This document shows positions 50,541-59,694 of a DNA stretch of 64,000 nucleotides, piece by piece. The notes beneath the pieces were generated by a model. That model ran no database searches and had not been told where the DNA came from. It saw only the letters and a program-made list of their open reading frames with translations. Made by a program: the position numbers and the translations under genes. Source of the stretch: Candidatus Jettenia sp. AMX2 (GTDB lineage Bacteria > Planctomycetota > Brocadiia > Brocadiales > Brocadiaceae); NCBI GenBank assembly GCA_030583665.1, contig CP129469.1, positions 62,001 through 126,000 on the forward strand, in the 5' to 3' direction. Positions within the stretch are counted from its first letter, which is position 1. Each line of letters begins with the position of its first letter.

Positions 50541-50700
50541 TCCCGAAGGGATGTCATGATTATAGCAAAAGTCATACAAAAGATTTCTAACCCCGAAGGG
50601 GTGACATAGGAAACCCACAATCATCTTACAATCATGCCACCCCTTCGGGGTTGTTGGTTTTTGATTGTTCATTTACTATAATCATGTCAGCCCTTCGGGA
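50541..50700. repeat. Cluster of four palindromic repeat units
   Basis: Four units around CCCGAAGGG followed by a G/ATGxCAT-type tail, at about 50541, 50591, 50639 and 50691. The first two are in plus orientation and the last two in reverse. Unit 2 can pair with 3 and unit 1 with 4, giving a nested stem. They resemble REP-type dispersed elements; no RAYT transposase is in the window. Confidence 0.8.
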
Positions 50701-50753
50701 TTAGAAAATAAAAAATTAATCGTAATAGTTCATCGCAAAGGCGCAAAGAATGG

Positions 50754-50800
50754 ATTTGAAATTGTTTCGTATTTCGAATTTGGCTGCGGCAAAAGGCCGC
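50754..50800 (+). repeat. 47-bp exact repeat, copy 2
   Basis: All 47 bases match the copy at 50489-50535; it ends in the same small hairpin. The element CGCAAAGGCGCAAAGAA at 50734-50750 directly precedes it and is itself a common dispersed motif type. Confidence 0.85.
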
Positions 50801-50865
50801 GCTAGGGTCATCAATATCACCTCATTTTTATGTGGCAGTTTTTATAAGTTAGTTCCTCAAATCTT

Positions 50866-50953
50866 CCTTAAAAAAAGGAATTTGCGGGTTGTTGTAAAAC
50901 CGCTTAAATAAAATAAAAATTCCTGTACAATGAAAACAATGCCTTTTTTAAGG
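50866..50953. repeat. Nested inverted-repeat spacer upstream of ahbC
   Basis: Outer arms CCTTAAAAAAAGG and CCTTTTTTAAGG (one extra A in the left arm), inner arms GGAATTT with AAATTCC, and an innermost GCGG with CCGC. It may form a large hairpin just upstream of the promoter. Confidence 0.5.
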
Positions 50954-50954
50954 T

Positions 50955-50983
50955 TTGGTAATATTTTCTTTTCGTTATATAAT
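50955..50983 (+). promoter_or_regulatory. Sigma70-type promoter for ahbC
   Basis: TTGGTA, 17-base spacer, perfect TATAAT, about 65 bases upstream of the start codon. Confidence 0.6.
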
Positions 50984-51047
50984 ATATTAAATATGTAATA
51001 TATTGATTATTCTTTGGTCTATATGTTTCTTTCTCAGGAGATATGAT

Positions 51048-52271
51048 ATGATTGGTATATCGAAGTTATACTGTGGTACTGTTGAACCTTCCGATGCCTT
51101 GCGATATGGCAGGGAGTCCGGGAAGCTTCCGTCACATTTATTACAATTTTCCCAGGACAAAAAACCGGTTGTGGTATGGAATGTTGGGCAGCGTTGCAAC
51201 TTGAAGTGCATTCACTGTTATTCCCAGTCAAAGGATATTGAATATCCTAATGAGCTGACTACCCAGGAGGCAAAAGCCATGCTGGATGATATTGCAGAGT
51301 ATGGGGCCCCTGTGATTCTCTTTTCAGGCGGCGAGCCGCTTATGAGACCTGACCTCCTGGAACTGATTGGATATGCAAAGGGAAAAGGCTTGCGGGCTGT
51401 TATTAGTACAAATGGCACATTAATTACAAGAGATAAGGCCAATGAGTTAAAGAAATACGGATTATCTTATGTCGGGATCAGCTTGGATGGCCTTAGAACA
51501 ACGAATGACCGTTTCCGTGGTATCCCCGGTGCATTTGATGCTGCATTGGAGGGCATCAGGAATTGCATGCATGCAGGCATTAAGGTAGGCCTGCGGTTTA
51601 CTATTAACAGAAGGAATGCACATGACATACCGGGCATTTTCCAACTTATTGATGAAGAAAATATACCGCGTGTTTGTTTCTATCATCTGGTATATTCAGG
51701 CAGGGGATCTAACCTCATAGAAGAAGACCTTTCACATCAGGAAACCAGGGATGTTGTTGATCTCATCATGGATAAGACCAGAGAATCGCATGACAGAGGG
51801 AAGAAAATAGAGGTTCTTACCGTGGATAACCATGCAGACGGACCTTACGTGTATTTGAGATTGTTAAAAGAGAACCCTAAAAGGGCAGCGAAAGTATACG
51901 AACTCTTGCAATGGAACGAGGGGAATAGTTCAGGCAAGGGGCTTGCCTGTATAAGCTGGGATGGCGAGGTACATGCCGACCAATTCTGGAGGCAATATTC
52001 CTTTGGAAATGTGAAAAAAAGAAAATTCAGCGAGATATGGGAAGATACTTCCAATGAGCTGATGGCCAGGCTCAAGAACAAAAATCCATATATTAAAGGA
52101 CGTTGCGCAAAATGCAAATGGCTTGCAATTTGTAGCGGAAATTTCAGGGCAAGGGCAGAGGCATACTATGGAGATATGTGGGAACAAGACCCCGCTTGTT
52201 ACCTTACGGATGAAGAAATTGGCATTATGACTGAACTGCCAGAAAAAGAGAGACAAAAGGTGGCTATATAA
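51048..52271 (+). CDS. ahbC: AhbC/NirJ-type radical SAM protein (alternative haem or haem d1 pathway)
   Basis: Protein of 407 residues, starting MIGISKLYCGTVEPSDALRY, the characteristic opening of AhbC/NirJ enzymes. The radical SAM motif C-x3-C-x2-C (RCNLKCIHC) is at about residues 49-57, followed by FSGGEPL. A SPASM-like C-terminal cluster region has CAKC, then C, then C (AKCKWLAIC). AhbC removes acetate side chains from didecarboxysiroheme on the siroheme-dependent route to haem b; NirJ acts in haem d1 synthesis. Other pathway genes are absent, so the exact pathway is undecided. AGGAG lies 7 bases before the ATG. Confidence 0.8.
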   Translation: MIGISKLYCGTVEPSDALRYGRESGKLPSHLLQFSQDKKPVVVWNVGQRCNLKCIHCYSQSKDIEYPNELTTQEAKAMLDDIAEYGAPVILFSGGEPLMRPDLLELIGYAKGKGLRAVISTNGTLITRDKANELKKYGLSYVGISLDGLRTTNDRFRGIPGAFDAALEGIRNCMHAGIKVGLRFTINRRNAHDIPGIFQLIDEENIPRVCFYHLVYSGRGSNLIEEDLSHQETRDVVDLIMDKTRESHDRGKKIEVLTVDNHADGPYVYLRLLKENPKRAAKVYELLQWNEGNSSGKGLACISWDGEVHADQFWRQYSFGNVKKRKFSEIWEDTSNELMARLKNKNPYIKGRCAKCKWLAICSGNFRARAEAYYGDMWEQDPACYLTDEEIGIMTELPEKERQKVAI

Positions 52272-52276
52272 GATGT

Positions 52277-53098
52277 TCAATACGTAGCTTCTTTTTCTGA
52301 TGTAAGGTGTAAGGGGTTTCCGGGATACCCAAGAAGATAGGTTATGTTGATTGCTTTTACTTTCGTGGAGATTGTTTTGCCGATCTCCCATGTGTAGCCA
52401 TCACCTTTGACGGCACTCGTTAGTTCTCTTAGTTCTTTTATTGAATATGTTCTTAAATTGGAAATAATGCTATCCCATGAAATAGCTAAAGGTACAACAG
52501 GGATAAAGTAAGTCCAAAAGATTCTTGAAAAAGTTATTGGCTTCATAAAGGGTGTTGTTAAAAAAATGGTTAATGGTGTTATAATAGGGGTCAGAAGTAA
52601 GTTTTGCAGGCGCCTTTCGGTAAACTCAAAAATACAGATAGCAACCCGTTGGTCAACTGCATTCTGGAGTATAGCCTTCGCTAATTCAGGTCTGAAATGA
52701 TGAAAACCAGTAAATATTGTCCGTACCCCTTTTATATCTTCAGGTACCTTAGCCGCATCAACCGGTTCCCTAAGATAATGTATTTGTCCTTTGGACAGTT
52801 TTGAAATCCTCTCAAAGGCATGAAGATTAGGATATTTGTCTGTGAGTGTTACTGTGATGGCACCTTGTTCCTGCATTGTCACCAACTGTAAATATGTCCA
52901 GGGGCCTGAGGCTCCGGAACACAAATCAACGATTTGTGTTGTATTCATGTGCTGTAAAACCTTCTTGAGAAGTGGAATAATAGGTTCGTATAACTGAAAT
53001 GCCGTTATACCAAATTGTAACGAATCAGTTAGCAAATTACGAAACGTTGCCGGAAACCACCTTTTATCTTCCAATTCGAAGAAATGAATACGCTTCAT
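52277..53098 (-). CDS. Class I SAM-dependent methyltransferase, membrane-associated
   Basis: About 273 residues. The SAM-binding motif I is QIVDLCSGASGPW, with motif VTLTDKYPNLHAF in the second strand. A hydrophobic helical segment (LTPIITPLTIFLTTPFM...FWTYFIPVVPLAISW) lies near residues 165-210, suggesting association with the membrane or binding of a hydrophobic substrate. Substrate unknown. The start is ATG next to an alternative TTG; GGAG is about 10 bases upstream. It is convergent with ahbC (5-base gap) and 31 bases downstream of the FadL gene, with which it is probably co-transcribed. Confidence 0.8.
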   Translation of the reverse strand: MKRIHFFELEDKRWFPATFRNLLTDSLQFGITAFQLYEPIIPLLKKVLQHMNTTQIVDLCSGASGPWTYLQLVTMQEQGAITVTLTDKYPNLHAFERISKLSKGQIHYLREPVDAAKVPEDIKGVRTIFTGFHHFRPELAKAILQNAVDQRVAICIFEFTERRLQNLLLTPIITPLTIFLTTPFMKPITFSRIFWTYFIPVVPLAISWDSIISNLRTYSIKELRELTSAVKGDGYTWEIGKTISTKVKAINITYLLGYPGNPLHLTSEKEATY

Positions 53099-53131
53099 CA
53101 ATCCATAACTCCGTCCGAAGCAGAAAAGTTA

Positions 53132-54400
53132 TTAAAAGCGGTAGTTAAAGTTTATAGCAAACAGGTGTGTGAGAAGGTCGTAACGTCCGTCTATTGTTTC
53201 TTCGGGTACCAGTTCCCCTACAGCATTATCTATGGTTCTTTTTTCATAAAAAACTATTCCGTAGGCAATATCGATCCATTTGTTCAGATTTTCTCCCCAG
53301 CGATACTCGAGTCCGGTGAACAATGCATGACGGCTGCTTTGAGGTACGGAAGGTTCAAAGGTCACACTGGGAACCGGTGTCTCGTGGAAGGCATATCCAC
53401 CCCGTACCTTTACAGCTTCACTCAATGCGTATTCACCCCCCATGGCGAACCCTAAGGTATTTTCCCATTTCCTGACATCTTCGATATCTCCTAAAAATGG
53501 GTCTGTTTCAACCCTGAGGATGTCAAAACGGGACCAGTTGGTCCACTGTACATTTGCTTCCATACTCCAGCGGGTTCCATGCCTGTATGCATAACCAAAA
53601 GTAAGCATCTCAGGAAGGGTAAGGGTTGTTTTTGCCCGTGAGCTGATTTCCGGTGGCTGGGCGCTTAAATTCCATAAATTCAGTTTGCCGCTGAGGTTAA
53701 TATCCGCCTTGCTTCGGAAGGAAATCCCGACGCTGTGGGATGGGGTAATTTGATAGAGCATGCCAGCATTGTATCCGAATGCATCGCCATCTATATCAAG
53801 CTTTCGGAAGCCTTCGGGGGGGACGCGGCTTTTTAGTTCAGTTTCTGCATAATAATAGCTAGGACCTGCCCCAAAAGACAGGGAAGGAAGCGGTCTGAAT
53901 GCAATGGTTGGATTAATATTAAGAATCGTTAAATCAAATTCCGTTACGACAAATCGTGAGAATCCGTTTTCATTCCATTTGCCGTTTAATCCGTAAGGAA
54001 CCGTTACCCCAATGCCTGCTGACAATTTATCCTTGATCAGCGGAGCGGCAAAATACAGATTTGGTATGCCAATGATTGTATCCATATCTTCCCGCCTACC
54101 CTCATTGATATTGATGCCGCGATATTTAACGTTAGCGTAAACAGCGCTCATCCCCAGGGAAACCTCAGGTCTTTGAAGCTGCGTGATGCCCGCAGGGTTG
54201 AAAGTAATCGCAGATGCATCGTCGGCACGTGCTGCAAATGCGTTTCCCTGTGCAAGTGCCGAGGCTCCAAGCACCGGGTTGTGGAGTCCGGAGGCTATTT
54301 GAGCAAAGGTATCCTTTGTGGTAAAGAAACACAGGGAAACAAAAAGAAAAGCACTTAACAAAGCCAGTAGGGCAGGTAAAAACAGATCATTTTTTTTCAT
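53132..54400 (-). CDS. OmpP1/FadL family outer-membrane transporter
   Basis: Protein of 422 residues. After a signal peptide (LLSAFLFVSLCFFTTKDTFAQ) the mature start matches FadL, with ALAQGNAFAARADDASAITFNPAGIT, the hatch and NPA motif. The rest is alternating beta-barrel strands ending YDLLTHLFAINFNYRF, with terminal Phe as expected for outer-membrane insertion. FadL-type channels admit long-chain fatty acids and other hydrophobic compounds. It supports a Gram-negative outer membrane. Neighbour methyltransferase and the lipid-like operon 4 kb away may be related, but this is speculation. Confidence 0.9.
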   Translation of the reverse strand: MKKNDLFLPALLALLSAFLFVSLCFFTTKDTFAQIASGLHNPVLGASALAQGNAFAARADDASAITFNPAGITQLQRPEVSLGMSAVYANVKYRGININEGRREDMDTIIGIPNLYFAAPLIKDKLSAGIGVTVPYGLNGKWNENGFSRFVVTEFDLTILNINPTIAFRPLPSLSFGAGPSYYYAETELKSRVPPEGFRKLDIDGDAFGYNAGMLYQITPSHSVGISFRSKADINLSGKLNLWNLSAQPPEISSRAKTTLTLPEMLTFGYAYRHGTRWSMEANVQWTNWSRFDILRVETDPFLGDIEDVRKWENTLGFAMGGEYALSEAVKVRGGYAFHETPVPSVTFEPSVPQSSRHALFTGLEYRWGENLNKWIDIAYGIVFYEKRTIDNAVGELVPEETIDGRYDLLTHLFAINFNYRF

Positions 54401-54423
54401 AGAAGTCTTTCTTTCAAAGAGTA

Positions 54424-54500
54424 CTAATTCTTGTGAAAACCTTTGTGTTTGTCAATAATAGCAAGGACTTTTTCTGTCAGGTTTGGATCAAATTTGGTAT
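54424..54500 (-). pseudogene. Out-of-frame 3' remnant of the HD-GYP gene
   Basis: On the minus strand, the frame that differs by two bases from the upstream stop codon reads GINTKFDPNLTEKVLAIID, followed by a short tail and TAG. This matches the end of normal HD-GYP domains (GTKFDPxLVExFL pattern). The stretch has no start codon of its own. Confidence 0.75.
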
Positions 54501-55358
54501 TTATTCCTTGTAATTATCTATGATGGAAAAAATTGCCGTCTCAAAAGGAATTTCTGTTCCCTTAAGGCCGTCAGGATATCCTTCGCCATTGTACCATTCA
54601 TGATGATGGTGTACAATTGATAAAGCCTCTTTTAGAAAATTTACAGGTTCAAGAATTTTATACCCTATTTCGGGATGACGTTTTATCAGATTGAACTCTT
54701 CATCTGAAAAAGTGCCAGGCTTCATAAGCACGGTATCACATATTCCTATTTTCCCAATGTCATGCAAAAGAGCACCTTGCTCCAGGATCTTAACCTGAGA
54801 TTCACTCATGCCGAGTTCTTTTGCAACCAAAGCAAACAGCGCTGCAGACTCTTTTGAATGGGCGGCAGTATATGAATCCTTGGCATCAATAGTAAGCAAA
54901 AGGGTTTGCGTAATAGAAAAAAAGTTTTTTTGAATATTTTTCCTTAAATCATGTATGAGCGATTCTGTTTTTGAGGACTCCTTACGATAATTGAGAGCCC
55001 TTTCTACCACAGCATGGATATCAGGTAAAAGGAAGGGCTTCATAAGGTAATCAAATGCCCCTTGTCGTAAGGCTGTAATTGCGCTCTGTGTAGAAGGGTA
55101 AGCGGTGATCATGACAACCGGAATTGCAGCATTCGTGTTTTTCAGGTCCTTGAGAAAATCCAAACCGTTTATTTTAGGCATTTTTATGTCTAAAAATATC
55201 ATTGCAGGATTAAGATCCTTCAGGTAATTGATTGCTTCATCAGGGTTTGCTGTAGCAAACACCAAATACTTGTCTTTCAGCGTCATTTTTAATGATTCTC
55301 TTACGCCATAATCATCATCGATTACCATTATATTGGGTGGTTGATTTTGTTGGTTCAT
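54501..55358 (-). CDS. Response regulator with truncated HD-GYP domain
   Basis: Protein of 285 residues. Receiver domain: IMVIDDDYGV acidic pocket, MIFLDIKMP phospho-acceptor Asp, MITAY Thr, and MKPF Lys. The HD-GYP part has AAHSKESAAL, LLHDIGKIG (HD) and EGYPDGL (GYP), so the metal-binding core is present. The protein stops early at SIIDNYKE. The normal domain end follows in another frame over 54424-54500 (GINTKFDPNLTEKVLAIID). A deletion of roughly 30 residues with a frameshift has removed the usual DAMTSDRPYR part. Activity as a cyclic di-GMP phosphodiesterase is therefore doubtful. An assembly error is also possible. Confidence 0.85.
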   Translation of the reverse strand: MNQQNQPPNIMVIDDDYGVRESLKMTLKDKYLVFATANPDEAINYLKDLNPAMIFLDIKMPKINGLDFLKDLKNTNAAIPVVMITAYPSTQSAITALRQGAFDYLMKPFLLPDIHAVVERALNYRKESSKTESLIHDLRKNIQKNFFSITQTLLLTIDAKDSYTAAHSKESAALFALVAKELGMSESQVKILEQGALLHDIGKIGICDTVLMKPGTFSDEEFNLIKRHPEIGYKILEPVNFLKEALSIVHHHHEWYNGEGYPDGLKGTEIPFETAIFSIIDNYKE

Positions 55359-56033
55359 AGCAAATATCCCTTCTCTTGCTCTAATCTGGAGTTACCATAA
55401 AGTAGCGTGGTTAAATATTCGCATTTTTTATACCATTATTTCCATGGATTATAAATAAATACGGTATACTTGCCGTTGATGATAGTAATTATCCGGATAA
55501 TAGGGAGAATTTTCCTGGAGATTATTTGTTTTGAATATTGACAAACCATACCTCTTTGTTATATACACATGTACAAAATTGTTCTTACACGGTCAATGAT
55601 GAACAATTATAAATGGTTTTTTCTGTTAAAATAGGCTAAAATTAGGAAGAAATGGAGTATTATTAAACAGTTGGCGTAGTAATAATAGACAATCTGGTAA
55701 TTCGATAGAAATTTAAAACGAAATGATGTCTGCACATTGAAATAAAAAATTCTATAACAGATAACTTCAAAAGACGAATCATTGAAAGAATTTAAATTAC
55801 TGCGTATAAAAAGATACGAGACAACTTGTTAATTACGATTCTTTTGGTATGGTAATTGCGCATTGCGCGTGATATAGCAAATTAACTTTCTGTAAACATT
55901 CTGGTAAGAGACCATAACAAAATGCTGAAAATGTCGATAATAGTTGTAGGTAGTATGAGGTGCATCAGAAGAAGTTATTTTCGTATCGTTCTGATCTAAA
56001 TTATATTCTGTAATTTTGATAAGGAGAGTAACT
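55359..56033. other. Non-coding spacer without recognised elements
   Basis: About 675 bases between divergent regulators, AT-rich. I found no ORF of credible composition, no RNA gene and no clear promoter of the -35/-10 type. The only feature is AAGGAG before the downstream start at 56034. Long untranslated leaders or unrecognised regulation are possible. Confidence 0.6.
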
Positions 56034-57524
56034 ATGTACTCTTTGCTGGTAGTCTCTGATGATAATTCTACTTGTAGTATTTTTAGAAAGACGTTAGATG
56101 AAAACTACATTATCTATGCTGCAAAGGAGATTGGGGAAGCATTGCAAATGCTCATGAATAGAGACATAGATATTGTATTCCTGGATATCCTTTTGCCTAA
56201 TGATGGAGCAAATAAACTTCTGGAGATGCTCCGGCAGGTAAATACGGATTCGGCGATTGTTATGATAATTCCCGAATCGCAACCGGAACTGTCTGAAGAA
56301 TCCATAAGTTCTGGAGTGTATGAACTCATAGAAAAGCCTTTAAAAAAGGATGCAATACAGCGTGTTTCAAAAAGGATTATGGAAAGTCAGGCACTGAAAA
56401 GAGAGATTGGTTTTGTTCAATCCCAGATAAAAAGGTTAAAACCGGAAACCTATGGTACGCCGGCAACGGTTTTCAGTAAATCGACCAATATGAATGAATC
56501 GTACCTTACGCATATGACCTATAAAGAAATCTTTCAAAAATTTTCAAAGGCGTTAACACAGTTTTATAATGCCGGAAAACTTGCTGATTTGATTATTGAA
56601 GCACTTGCTGAGATATTTAAGGTGGGGAGAATAGTATTTATACTTATTCAGCCCAAAGAGGGCTTAAGCAGGCCCTACCGTTGTCTTGGTTTTGATGTGG
56701 CAACTATGAGAAATATCTACTTTGGCAATAGTCAGGGTATGATACATTGGTTATCCAAAAATCATCAGATATTAAACAAGGTGGTACTGGACCGGGAGAT
56801 CGAAATGAATCAGATAAGTGTTCGGGATGCAATAAATATACAGAAGGAACTGAATCTTTTGCAAGCACAACTGTGCATGCCCGTTTTTGCTAGCGGAAAC
56901 CTGCGTGGGGTAATTACTTTAGGAAATAAGATTACAGGAAAGGCATTTTTTGATGAGGATATTGAAATGCTGTCTATGCTTGCCGGGTATATTGGTATGG
57001 CAATGGAGAATGCATTTTTGTATCAGGAAATAAATCTCCGGAAAATTCATAGCGAAAATGTATTAGAGAGTATTCCTTATGGTATTGTTACCATAGATAC
57101 AGGGTATAAAGTAAATACCATTAATAAAAGCGCTGCGAGAATGCTGGATATCCTTCCTGAAAATGTGCTGGGCAGGGATGTAAAACACATTGGTTCTGTA
57201 TTTGCGGATTTTCTCTTACGAACAATAAAAGAAAAAAAAACCTACAAAATGAAAGAGGTTATCCATCCTGTTACCAATGCTATTTATGATGTGAGTACGT
57301 CATTACTGGTTGATTGTGACCAGGAACTTGGTGCTATTATGATATTTTCTGATCTTAGTGAAGTCGTTAAGATAGAAACGAAGATAAGGGATCTGGAAAA
57401 AATGGTAGTTGCATATGTTGGAAAACCTGATAATACGATTCCCAACGATATTACACAGGCTGTTGCAAGTCTTTCTAAAGACTGGATTTCCGAACGACAG
57501 CGTTTGCTTTTAAAGCATGATTAA
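56034..57524 (+). CDS. Receiver-GAF-PAS signalling protein without output domain
   Basis: Protein of 496 residues. Receiver domain (residues about 1-120) with VSDDN and the phospho-acceptor in IVFLDILLP, and KPLKK at the end. A GAF domain (about 165-330) includes MPVFASGNLRGVITLGNK. A PAS domain follows (about 345-450) with VLESIPYGIVTIDTGYKVNTINKSA. No histidine kinase, GGDEF or helix-turn-helix output is present, so it may relay signals through protein interaction. ATG preferred over an upstream TTG, with AAGGAG 8 bases before. Confidence 0.85.
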   Translation: MYSLLVVSDDNSTCSIFRKTLDENYIIYAAKEIGEALQMLMNRDIDIVFLDILLPNDGANKLLEMLRQVNTDSAIVMIIPESQPELSEESISSGVYELIEKPLKKDAIQRVSKRIMESQALKREIGFVQSQIKRLKPETYGTPATVFSKSTNMNESYLTHMTYKEIFQKFSKALTQFYNAGKLADLIIEALAEIFKVGRIVFILIQPKEGLSRPYRCLGFDVATMRNIYFGNSQGMIHWLSKNHQILNKVVLDREIEMNQISVRDAINIQKELNLLQAQLCMPVFASGNLRGVITLGNKITGKAFFDEDIEMLSMLAGYIGMAMENAFLYQEINLRKIHSENVLESIPYGIVTIDTGYKVNTINKSAARMLDILPENVLGRDVKHIGSVFADFLLRTIKEKKTYKMKEVIHPVTNAIYDVSTSLLVDCDQELGAIMIFSDLSEVVKIETKIRDLEKMVVAYVGKPDNTIPNDITQAVASLSKDWISERQRLLLKHD

Positions 57525-57879
57525 TAATTGTAAATAAAAAGGTAGCATTTACCCTTTTTTCCTCCTGAGAAGGAACGGAACATTCCATTTTATGACAAAA
57601 GGAATCCGTAGAGAGAAAATGCCTGAAATAGGGGTATTATCTTTATTGACCATACGTCCTGCCGTTATGTTGTTGTACAGTAACCTCAGTAGTATTCGTT
57701 TCATTTCACCCGTAATTGCCCTTTCTTTAACCAGAGGGAGAAATCCTGAAGTTTCTTCGTGGAGATTATCTATAGCGAAGTAAGTGCCTTAGGAATGATA
57801 GTCAAAAGAAGTACTTCCACCTTCTTTGCCATTCGTGGCTTGCCTAAATATCCATTATGACCTAAAGGAGATTTTGATT
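57525..57879. other. Spacer without convincing gene
   Basis: A 63-residue plus-strand ORF and a 51-residue minus-strand ORF overlap here. Neither has a recognisable domain, and only the AAAGGAG before the 57880 start is a clear signal. Nothing else seen. Confidence 0.5.
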
Positions 57880-59667
57880 ATGGAGAAGTTCCGGAATATT
57901 GATCTTCTGCTATGGAATTCATTCATGGGGAAGGCCTATTCTCTTAGTGACTGCTTTAAGGAAAACGGAATTGGTATACTGGCAAGGGCATGTAAAGATG
58001 CAGGGCAGCATATTATTGTTGAAGACCCTGCAAAAATTGATTTTTATGTGTCCTTTACAAAAAACGATCTTATGCCAAGATTGTCTGAACTTTCCCGGTG
58101 TATATTCACAAAGAATAGTGCGAAAGAAGATAGTATCTCAATGAGGAAAGAATGGAACCTCCTTCAGGAAAATCTCAGAAAGGTTATCAGTGAAAGAATG
58201 GAAAATTATATCGGTGCTTTGGCCCGAAAGATACGCGACAATCATATAAAAGTACTCGGAATAAAGACATGGCTTGGCGACAGGTTTGCATATTCAGAAA
58301 GATTGACGCACAAAGTAAACGAGCTAAGTCCCGACACCCTTGTAATTGCCGGTGGCCCTCAGGTAAACCAGTTTAAGACACACGCCCTGGAGAAGAGCCC
58401 GTTCGATTTCTGTATCGATAGTGAAGGAGAGGTAACACTAACAAGAATTGTTTCTGCGGTTAATGAAATGTATTCTCAGGGAAGGTCGAAATTTGAGGTA
58501 ATAAGGAAAATTACCTCACTGGCAGAAGAGGGCACTATTTTTAATCTGATATACAGAAACAGTGCAGGAAAAGTGAAAGAGACCGGCATCAGGAGACTTC
58601 CTTTAAGCTCGAAGCCTTTTCCTTTTTATGAAAAGGAAGACGGAAAGGTAAATATAGCGGTAATAAGTGAATCATCGGGTTGTTATTATGGGAAATGCAA
58701 TTTTTGTACACATCCGAATATTACGGGAAGATATCAGCCGAGGGACGTTGGTGTAACGATTGAAGAGATTAAAAAAACCATGAAAGAATCAGGTACCGGG
58801 CTCTTCAGATTTGCAGGTTCCACAACGCCTGTTTTCCTTGGCAGGAAAATTGCTAGGGCAATAGTAGAAGAAGGCTTAATAATAGAATATTCGATGTTTG
58901 TCCGGGTAGAGGCAAATGCATGTGAACGAATGGCAGAGCTAATAGATTCTTATGAAAAGATCATAGATTCGGGGTTACGGGCTGTTTTTTTGGGTGTTGA
59001 GGCGGCCAATAACGAAATCCTTACAAAAATCATGAATAAAGGCATTTCCGTAGAGGATGCGTACTACACGATTAAGGCGATAAAGCAGGCATCTTATAAC
59101 CGGAAGAAACACCTCGACGTAGGGGTGAGTTTTATTTATCCCTGCCCGCTGCCTCATGACAGTATAATGCACGGACAGGTACTGGAGGAAAATTTACATT
59201 TACTTCGCACATTAAAGGATGAAAATTACAGCCCCGATTCCGTTCTTATCACACCCGGTGCGCCTTTGCCTGCAACAAACTGGCAGTTAGAACCCGGGCG
59301 GTTTGGCTTTGAACTACCCGAGGATTATCTGCAAACTATTTTACGGTATGAATACGAATTGACAAAGGATCCCAGTACCTGGCCTGAACTAAATATCTCC
59401 TTACAGGGGATAAAATTTCTGGATATGCTTAAGATGTCAGGATTGATGGAGAAAAAAGTCCGTGAAATAGGTTATACGGTGAATGTTTCTGATGAGCATT
59501 GCCTTGCGGCAAGAAGTGCTGGATTTACTGGCCAGGCTGGCCTGGAGGAATTCAAAATAAAGGGCAACATGGCCTTGATGACAACCAATTATCATTTTCT
59601 AAAGGACGTGTATCACAGAATTAATCAATACAGCAGCAGGCTGGCTGAAAAGAACTCTTTCTTGTAG
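57880..59667 (+). CDS. B12-binding-type radical SAM protein
   Basis: Protein of 595 residues. N-terminal region has the beta-alpha pattern of a B12-binding domain (VLGIKTWLGDRFA, DTLVIAGGPQVNQFK, FDFCIDSEGE), without the DxHxxG lower-ligand motif. The radical SAM cluster is SGCYYGKCNFC with C-x4-C-x2-C spacing, an accepted variant in this family. The core ends near residue 420. Start chosen at the ATG with AAAGGAG nine bases upstream. It is the first gene of an operon with a ketosynthase (27-base gap) and a histidine kinase (11-base gap). The reaction is unknown; a carbon-skeleton or lipid modification is plausible. Confidence 0.85.
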   Translation: MEKFRNIDLLLWNSFMGKAYSLSDCFKENGIGILARACKDAGQHIIVEDPAKIDFYVSFTKNDLMPRLSELSRCIFTKNSAKEDSISMRKEWNLLQENLRKVISERMENYIGALARKIRDNHIKVLGIKTWLGDRFAYSERLTHKVNELSPDTLVIAGGPQVNQFKTHALEKSPFDFCIDSEGEVTLTRIVSAVNEMYSQGRSKFEVIRKITSLAEEGTIFNLIYRNSAGKVKETGIRRLPLSSKPFPFYEKEDGKVNIAVISESSGCYYGKCNFCTHPNITGRYQPRDVGVTIEEIKKTMKESGTGLFRFAGSTTPVFLGRKIARAIVEEGLIIEYSMFVRVEANACERMAELIDSYEKIIDSGLRAVFLGVEAANNEILTKIMNKGISVEDAYYTIKAIKQASYNRKKHLDVGVSFIYPCPLPHDSIMHGQVLEENLHLLRTLKDENYSPDSVLITPGAPLPATNWQLEPGRFGFELPEDYLQTILRYEYELTKDPSTWPELNISLQGIKFLDMLKMSGLMEKKVREIGYTVNVSDEHCLAARSAGFTGQAGLEEFKIKGNMALMTTNYHFLKDVYHRINQYSSRLAEKNSFL

Positions 59668-59694
59668 GAAAGCTCTTTTAGGAGGGAAAGTTCT

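Noticed and set aside
53084-53455. 123-residue plus-strand ORF over the FadL gene
   Set aside because: It is antisense to a clear FadL gene and is a shadow.
55840-55880. Possible sigma54 promoter upstream of the REC-GAF-PAS gene
   Set aside because: The GG and GC elements are 12 bases apart instead of 10.
57549-57783. Short ORFs on both strands between the REC-GAF-PAS and radical SAM genes
   Set aside because: Neither has a domain or good start signals, and the minus-strand frame is closed by a stop shortly upstream of its only Met.
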